From Nitrospirota bacterium (GTDB lineage Bacteria > Nitrospirota > Thermodesulfovibrionia > Thermodesulfovibrionales > JdFR-85): a stretch of 17,308 nucleotides of DNA. The stretch is from contig QIJG01000054.1 in assembly GCA_003232715.1 (NCBI GenBank), positions 1 through 17,308 on the forward strand, given 5' to 3'. The notes under the pieces are model-generated. The model searched no databases and was not told the DNA's origin. It saw only the letters and a list, made by a program, of their open reading frames with translations. A program made the translations under genes and the position numbers. Below, in pieces: positions 15,389-17,308 of the stretch (positions are counted from its first letter, which is position 1; the number at the start of each line of letters is the position of its first letter).

Positions 15389-15587
15389 AGACAATTTAGC
15401 CGTGAAATACGCGAAGTTACACGAAGAAAAGAAGAAGATATTTAAAAGAATTTAAAAACTTAGCGAATCTTGGCTCCCTTAGTGGCTGAGAAATTTTTTG
15501 GTTGTTATGACCTTCTCAATTACCCCTCATGTAACTGAGAAGGCGGAGCATTGCCTGAAGACGACCTTTTGTGCCGGAAACCAGCCT
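15389..15587. other. Intergenic region with degenerate gaag/cacgaag repeats
   Basis: The stretch contains acgcgaagttacacgaagaaaagaag-like direct repeats, followed by sequence resembling common degenerate intergenic repeats (cttggctcccttagtggctgag). No terminator-like stem with a T-run is seen. The downstream ORF can be extended upstream to a TTG at 15498 through this region, but that extension would put about 44 residues before the twin-arginine motif and looks less gene-like. Confidence 0.3.
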
Positions 15588-16637
15588 ATGACAAACGGCA
15601 GATACAAAGCTGAGAAGCCCAGTCTTACCCGGAGACATTTTCTGGCCGATGCTTTTCTTGCCCCTTTGGTATTGAGCTTGTCATCCCTTATTTATTCGTG
15701 CGGAAGCAGGAAGTTTGATCCTCCGCAGCGGAGTAAGGTCGTCCGTATCACAAACCCGGAGGCTTCAGAGCGCAGCGGCGGAAAAGATAACGTGAACCTT
15801 GACGGTGCGGCTGTGCGTAAAATGGTTGAGGTGGGAATAAAAAAATTTACAAACAGGGTGACCGTAAAAGAAGCATGGGAAGAGATTATCCCCGACCCGG
15901 ATAAGAAGGTCGCAATCAAGGTGAATTGTCAGATCACGGGGATATTCACAAAGGCAAAGGTCGTCTCGGCAGTAACGGAAGGGCTGATCACTCGTGGGGT
16001 TTCCCCTTCTAACATTATAATATATGATCTTACTGATAATGCCTTTGCTTACGCTGGTTTTAAAAAGAACAGTGGGGTAGGTATAAAGGTTGGTACATGC
16101 AACGAACTCGGAGGTTATTCATGGACAACCTGGTTCAAAACCCCGCTTCCGTTTGTTGGTAATAAGTTCTGCAAGGTCCTTGCCGGTGAAGGCGCTTACG
16201 GATGTGACTATCTGATTAACATGCCGGTACTCAAGGCCCTTGACGGTTACGCAGGCGTAAGTATAAGTATGAAGAATCATTTCGGTTCGATTTCTTCTCC
16301 TGACAGGCTTCATTCAACAATCCAGGATTCTATTGCAATGCTTAATGCCCATGACCTCATCGTAAAAAAAACAAGGCTGATTCTGGTGGATGCGATTTTT
16401 GCAGAATATAAATGGTTCAACGGACGGGATCAGGAAACCGTGGATGTGACCAACCAACTCCTATTCGGCACAGATCCTGTAGCAATTGACTCCATTGGAT
16501 GGCAGATGATCGAGTCCCTGCGGAAGAGTCATTCATTAAAACCTCTTGAGCCTGAACCGGTCTTCATTCATAAGGCCGCTCTGGAGTATGGTCTTGGCAA
16601 CGATGACTTGAAAAGAATCGATCTGGTGGATATTTGA
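15588..16637 (+). CDS. DUF362 domain protein with a twin-arginine export signal
   Basis: A 349-aa protein starting at ATG 15588. The Tat signal is visible: LTRRHFLADAF with Arg15-Arg16, then a hydrophobic stretch to about residue 35. The hydrophobic core ends in IYSC, so a lipoprotein form (Cys38) is possible but the lipobox is poor. The rest is DUF362-like: KVAIKVNCQ, KAKVVSAVTEGLITRGV, IIIYDLTD, DYLINMPVLKAL, GVSISMKNHFGSIS and GTDPVAIDSIGWQMIE. The family is uncharacterised; some members carry Fe-S domains, but no 4Fe-4S Cys motif is present here. Tat export suggests the protein folds, perhaps with a cofactor, before export. A longer start (TTG 15498) is possible. It lies 9 bp before the acyltransferase gene. 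Its function in the locus is unknown. Confidence 0.8.
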   Translation: MTNGRYKAEKPSLTRRHFLADAFLAPLVLSLSSLIYSCGSRKFDPPQRSKVVRITNPEASERSGGKDNVNLDGAAVRKMVEVGIKKFTNRVTVKEAWEEIIPDPDKKVAIKVNCQITGIFTKAKVVSAVTEGLITRGVSPSNIIIYDLTDNAFAYAGFKKNSGVGIKVGTCNELGGYSWTTWFKTPLPFVGNKFCKVLAGEGAYGCDYLINMPVLKALDGYAGVSISMKNHFGSISSPDRLHSTIQDSIAMLNAHDLIVKKTRLILVDAIFAEYKWFNGRDQETVDVTNQLLFGTDPVAIDSIGWQMIESLRKSHSLKPLEPEPVFIHKAALEYGLGNDDLKRIDLVDI

Positions 16638-16646
16638 AGCAATATT

Positions 16647-17308
16647 ATGGATCATAACCAAAGATTTGAGTTAAAAATAATTACGACCTTTGATGAGTTC
16701 CAGGAACTGCACCATGACTGGAATAATTTGTTGGAACAGTCAGGAAACGATAAGGTGTTTCTGACGCATGAATGGTTCACTTCATGGTGGCAAGCCTTTG
16801 GTGACAAAAAGGAACTTTTCATTATTTTAGCCGTTGGCAGAGACGGCATTTACGGCATAGCCCCGCTGATGAGGTGTCAACGCAGTTTCAGAGGGATTCC
16901 GGTGAGAGGTATTGAGTTCCTCGCCAACAATGATTCCCCCGGAAGTGGATTTATACTGAAAAAGAATCACGAATATCTGGCAGAAACGGTTATGAACTTC
17001 TTACTGAAGGATGTCAAGGAGTGGCAGATCATCCTTTTGGAAAATATAGTCCATGACGAGACTATAAATAGTTTGATAGTAGGAGAACTTGAAGATGCAG
17101 GAAAAAAATATATTGTGAATCCTGGTTTAAATTCTCCTTATATCGAGATAAGGAGTGAATGGGAAGAGTATTTTAAAGGACTTTCGATCAAGTCGAGAAA
17201 GACAATAAGGAATGTATGCAACAGGATCAAGAGGCTGGGTGATATTGATGTCAGAGAGTACTACGACATGAAAAGATTTGACGACATGGTAGCAGTTTCT
17301 AAAAAGGG
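16647..17308 (+). CDS. CelD/BcsL-type GNAT acyltransferase (FemAB-like), 3' end outside the window
   Basis: The first 220 codons are open to the end of the window. The N-terminal region shows the pattern of the acetyltransferase family related to cellulose/EPS biosynthesis (CelD/BcsL, GNAT_6): FDEFQELHHDWNNLLEQSG, then VFLTHEWFTSWWQAFG, IILAVGRDGIYGIAPLM and FLANNDSPGSGFI. The later part (SIKSRKTIRNVCNRIKRLG) is the helical entry into the GNAT acceptor/CoA domain. Members acylate sugars or peptidoglycan-type amines and are common in exosortase polysaccharide loci. The cytoplasmic protein probably decorates the precursor. The ATG is 9 bp after the DUF362 stop, with only a weak gaag upstream, so translation is likely coupled. 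Confidence 0.82.
   Translation, partial: MDHNQRFELKIITTFDEFQELHHDWNNLLEQSGNDKVFLTHEWFTSWWQAFGDKKELFIILAVGRDGIYGIAPLMRCQRSFRGIPVRGIEFLANNDSPGSGFILKKNHEYLAETVMNFLLKDVKEWQIILLENIVHDETINSLIVGELEDAGKKYIVNPGLNSPYIEIRSEWEEYFKGLSIKSRKTIRNVCNRIKRLGDIDVREYYDMKRFDDMVAVSKK

Overview
The window carries the front part of an exopolysaccharide locus of the exosortase/PEP-CTERM (XrtA-associated) type, from a Gram-negative, diderm bacterium. The diderm assignment rests on three lipoprotein or outer-membrane type products: a TPR lipoprotein, a Wza-type export protein and a beta-barrel. The moderate GC content, the frequent use of AGG, AGA and ATA codons, and this gene set fit an environmental Nitrospirota/Thermodesulfovibrionia-like or Desulfobacterota-like organism. 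That placement is inference; no rRNA or marker gene is present.

Region 1 (1-1371) is decayed or mobile-element-rich. It holds a short unidentified ORF, a broken HicA-like toxin gene, a 150-bp MITE-like element with 21-bp imperfect terminal inverted repeats, and a Crp/Fnr-family regulator whose HTH domain is out of frame with its cyclic-nucleotide-binding domain. Region 2 (1415-2817) holds a stand-alone exosortase (Cys/Arg/His triad intact) converging on a fibronectin-III lipoprotein gene on the minus strand. Region 3 (2818-5638) is a divergent promoter region with a near-consensus Crp operator, then a soluble PAS histidine kinase and an NtrC-type sigma-54 activator. Region 4 (5639-5868) is regulatory: a perfect 21-bp-arm palindrome, a second inverted repeat, and a good -24/-12 sigma-54 promoter. 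Region 5 (5869-14761) is a plus-strand gene cluster: a degenerate receiver without the phospho-acceptor Asp, a 915-aa TPR lipoprotein (PrsT-like), a Wza-type export protein, a Wzz-type chain-length/co-polymerase protein, a BY-kinase, an outer-membrane beta-barrel and an ExeA-like AAA ATPase. A pair of short palindromic repeats sits between the export and Wzz genes. Region 6 (14879-17308) holds an RfaH/UpxY-like NusG paralogue, a Tat-exported DUF362 protein and the first 220 codons of a CelD/BcsL-type GNAT acyltransferase that runs off the window.

A coherent reading is as follows. The kinase and NtrC-type regulator switch on sigma-54 transcription of the TPR-lipoprotein operon. The NusG paralogue helps RNA polymerase traverse the long polysaccharide operon. 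The Wzz/BY-kinase pair controls chain length, while the export protein and beta-barrel pass polymer through the outer membrane. The exosortase processes PEP-CTERM proteins encoded elsewhere, since no PEP-CTERM tail or glycosyltransferase is visible here. The most unusual element is the small pseudo-receiver translationally coupled to the TPR lipoprotein, placed immediately behind the sigma-54 promoter with almost no leader.
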